From contig JAGMES010000036.1 of the NCBI GenBank assembly GCA_023128035.1, positions 1-33,527 on the forward strand: 33,527 nt of DNA, written 5' to 3'. This document shows, one piece after another, positions 32,583-33,527 of this stretch; within the stretch, counting starts at the first letter, position 1; each line of letters starts with the position of its first letter. This DNA comes from Halanaerobiales bacterium. GTDB lineage: Bacteria; Bacillota_F; Halanaerobiia; DY22613. Under the pieces are notes generated by a model that had not been told where the DNA came from, made no database searches, and saw nothing but the letters and a program-made list of their open reading frames with translations. A program made the translations under genes and the position numbers.

Positions 32583-33430
32583 TCACTACTCTCTCCTTTC
32601 CGCTCTTTAAACAATCCAATATCATCATCACTTGTATATAAAATTCCATTTTCTAAATCATACCCATATCCCCAAGATAAAACATGTAATCGTACATCTG
32701 CTAGAACCAAAACTTCATCTGGTGCCTGTTCAGAAACATTAGAGTATGAAATTTTTCGGCCATCTACAATCCAGACTGTTCTTGAACCTAGAACCTCTAA
32801 TTTCTGATTAGCATGTACAACTATAGCTGTATCCTCATCAATCCCAATTCCCATGATATTTGGATTTTGTCCAATTGCAGCAAGCAAACGACCATGCCTT
32901 CCTCTTTGAGAAAAATGCATATCCACAACCACTTTTTTCAATAATCCAAGACCTGGAGCCATCTTCACTGTGCAACGTCTTGGAGATTCATCATCTTCTC
33001 CTTCAACAATCATAGTTTCACTCATAATTGCTGCTCCAGCACTCGTTCCAGCAACCAAAGTCCCGTGATCAAAAGCCCGATACAACGCTTTTGCTACTAA
33101 AGTTCCACCAAGAATACTCGTAATTCTAAGTTGATCTCCTCCAGTAAAGTATATTCCATCAGCGATAAGAAGTTTTTTAGCATTATTTTCTCTAAATGCA
33201 TCAAGGCGGTTTTCAATCTTTAATATCTCAACCTCTTCTGCTCCTAAACTTTCAAAAATCTTTCGATATTCTTCTCCAACCTTATCAGGAGAAGTAGTTG
33301 CAGTAGTCAACACAACAATCTTTCCATCTATCTCTTTCGTTTTATCAACAAACCAGCTAAGAATTTGGCAATCATCTTTTTTATCCTCCGCACCACCTAT
33401 AATCAAAAGATCTCCCTTCCGATTCCGCAC
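32579..33430 (-). CDS. cphB: Cyanophycinase
   Basis: 283 residues. Cuts cyanophycin into beta-Asp-Arg dipeptides; peptidase family S51. The nucleophile Ser130 sits in AGTSAGAAIM, close to Ser132 of the Synechocystis enzyme, and the IYFTGGDQLRI and DMHFSQRGRHGRL segments are typical. No secretion signal, so it acts inside the cell. The start is GTG at 33430 behind a G-rich GGGGGG site; no ATG fits. Upstream sequence to the window end shows no further gene. With cphA it forms a complete synthesis and mobilisation pair. Confidence 0.95.
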   Translation of the reverse strand: MRNRKGDLLIIGGAEDKKDDCQILSWFVDKTKEIDGKIVVLTTATTSPDKVGEEYRKIFESLGAEEVEILKIENRLDAFRENNAKKLLIADGIYFTGGDQLRITSILGGTLVAKALYRAFDHGTLVAGTSAGAAIMSETMIVEGEDDESPRRCTVKMAPGLGLLKKVVVDMHFSQRGRHGRLLAAIGQNPNIMGIGIDEDTAIVVHANQKLEVLGSRTVWIVDGRKISYSNVSEQAPDEVLVLADVRLHVLSWGYGYDLENGILYTSDDDIGLFKERKGESSE

Positions 33431-33527
33431 TCTTATTCGCCCCCCAAAATTACATTCCTCATATTATTTTTCACATCGAAAAGAAATTTATACAAAGCTA
33501 TCTTATGATTAGCCCACAAAAAGTAGT

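Overview
The window is AT-rich, and most genes lie on the minus strand with strong AGGAGG-type ribosome binding sites. It carries glnR-glnA, a Bacillus-type purR with paired PurBoxes, ispE and a cphB-cphA pair. This points to a Bacillota (Firmicutes) chromosome, most likely an anaerobe of the Clostridia or Halanaerobiales kind. The expanded AAA-ATPase/PD-(D/E)XK family, the Cys-rich CXXX peptides and the CorA-type III-B CRISPR system fit that; the species cannot be named from this sequence.

Layout. 1-1.9 kb: the glnR-glnA nitrogen operon, with a textbook promoter and GlnR operator. 2-3 kb: a divergent gene that looks like a P-loop-less relative of a clostridial ATPase family. 3.0-3.2 kb: a hairpin repeat plus the 3' relic of an AAA-ATPase-like gene. 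3.2-11.7 kb: a tightly packed type III-B CRISPR effector operon, read nrn-corA-cmr1-cas10-cmr3-cmr4-cmr5-cmr6. Cas10 lacks an HD domain. The two ancillary genes, a CorA-like membrane protein and a DHH/DHHA1 phosphodiesterase, are the pair associated with SAM-AMP signalling. No CRISPR array, cas6, cas1 or cas2 is present. 12-15 kb (plus strand): a 49-residue SMP-like peptide gene and an 864-residue ankyrin-repeat protein. 15.1-18.4 kb: two AAA-ATPase-like/PD-(D/E)XK genes, one followed by a second copy of the hairpin repeat.

18.5-26 kb is a RiPP cluster. It has three Cys-rich precursors with CXXX repeats, each followed by nearly the same hairpin. It also has one complete ABC exporter, the 3' relic of a second exporter, a 712-residue maturase that joins a radical SAM/SPASM module to a second Cys-rich 'CXXX repeat maturase' module, a small accessory protein and two tandem LytTR regulators. 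The order suggests duplication of a [precursor-exporter] unit followed by decay of one exporter.

26-33.5 kb is housekeeping: exoA, purR with its operator, a MobA-like nucleotidyltransferase, ispE, a 69-nt tRNA-like long hairpin, and cphA and cphB, which make and begin to degrade cyanophycin.

The best candidates for unusual biology are the CorA/NrN type III-B system, in which the Cmr4 catalytic Asp position appears to be Glu and CorA has an extra C-terminal membrane segment, and the CXXX-repeat RiPP cluster with its two-module maturase and recurrent post-precursor hairpins.
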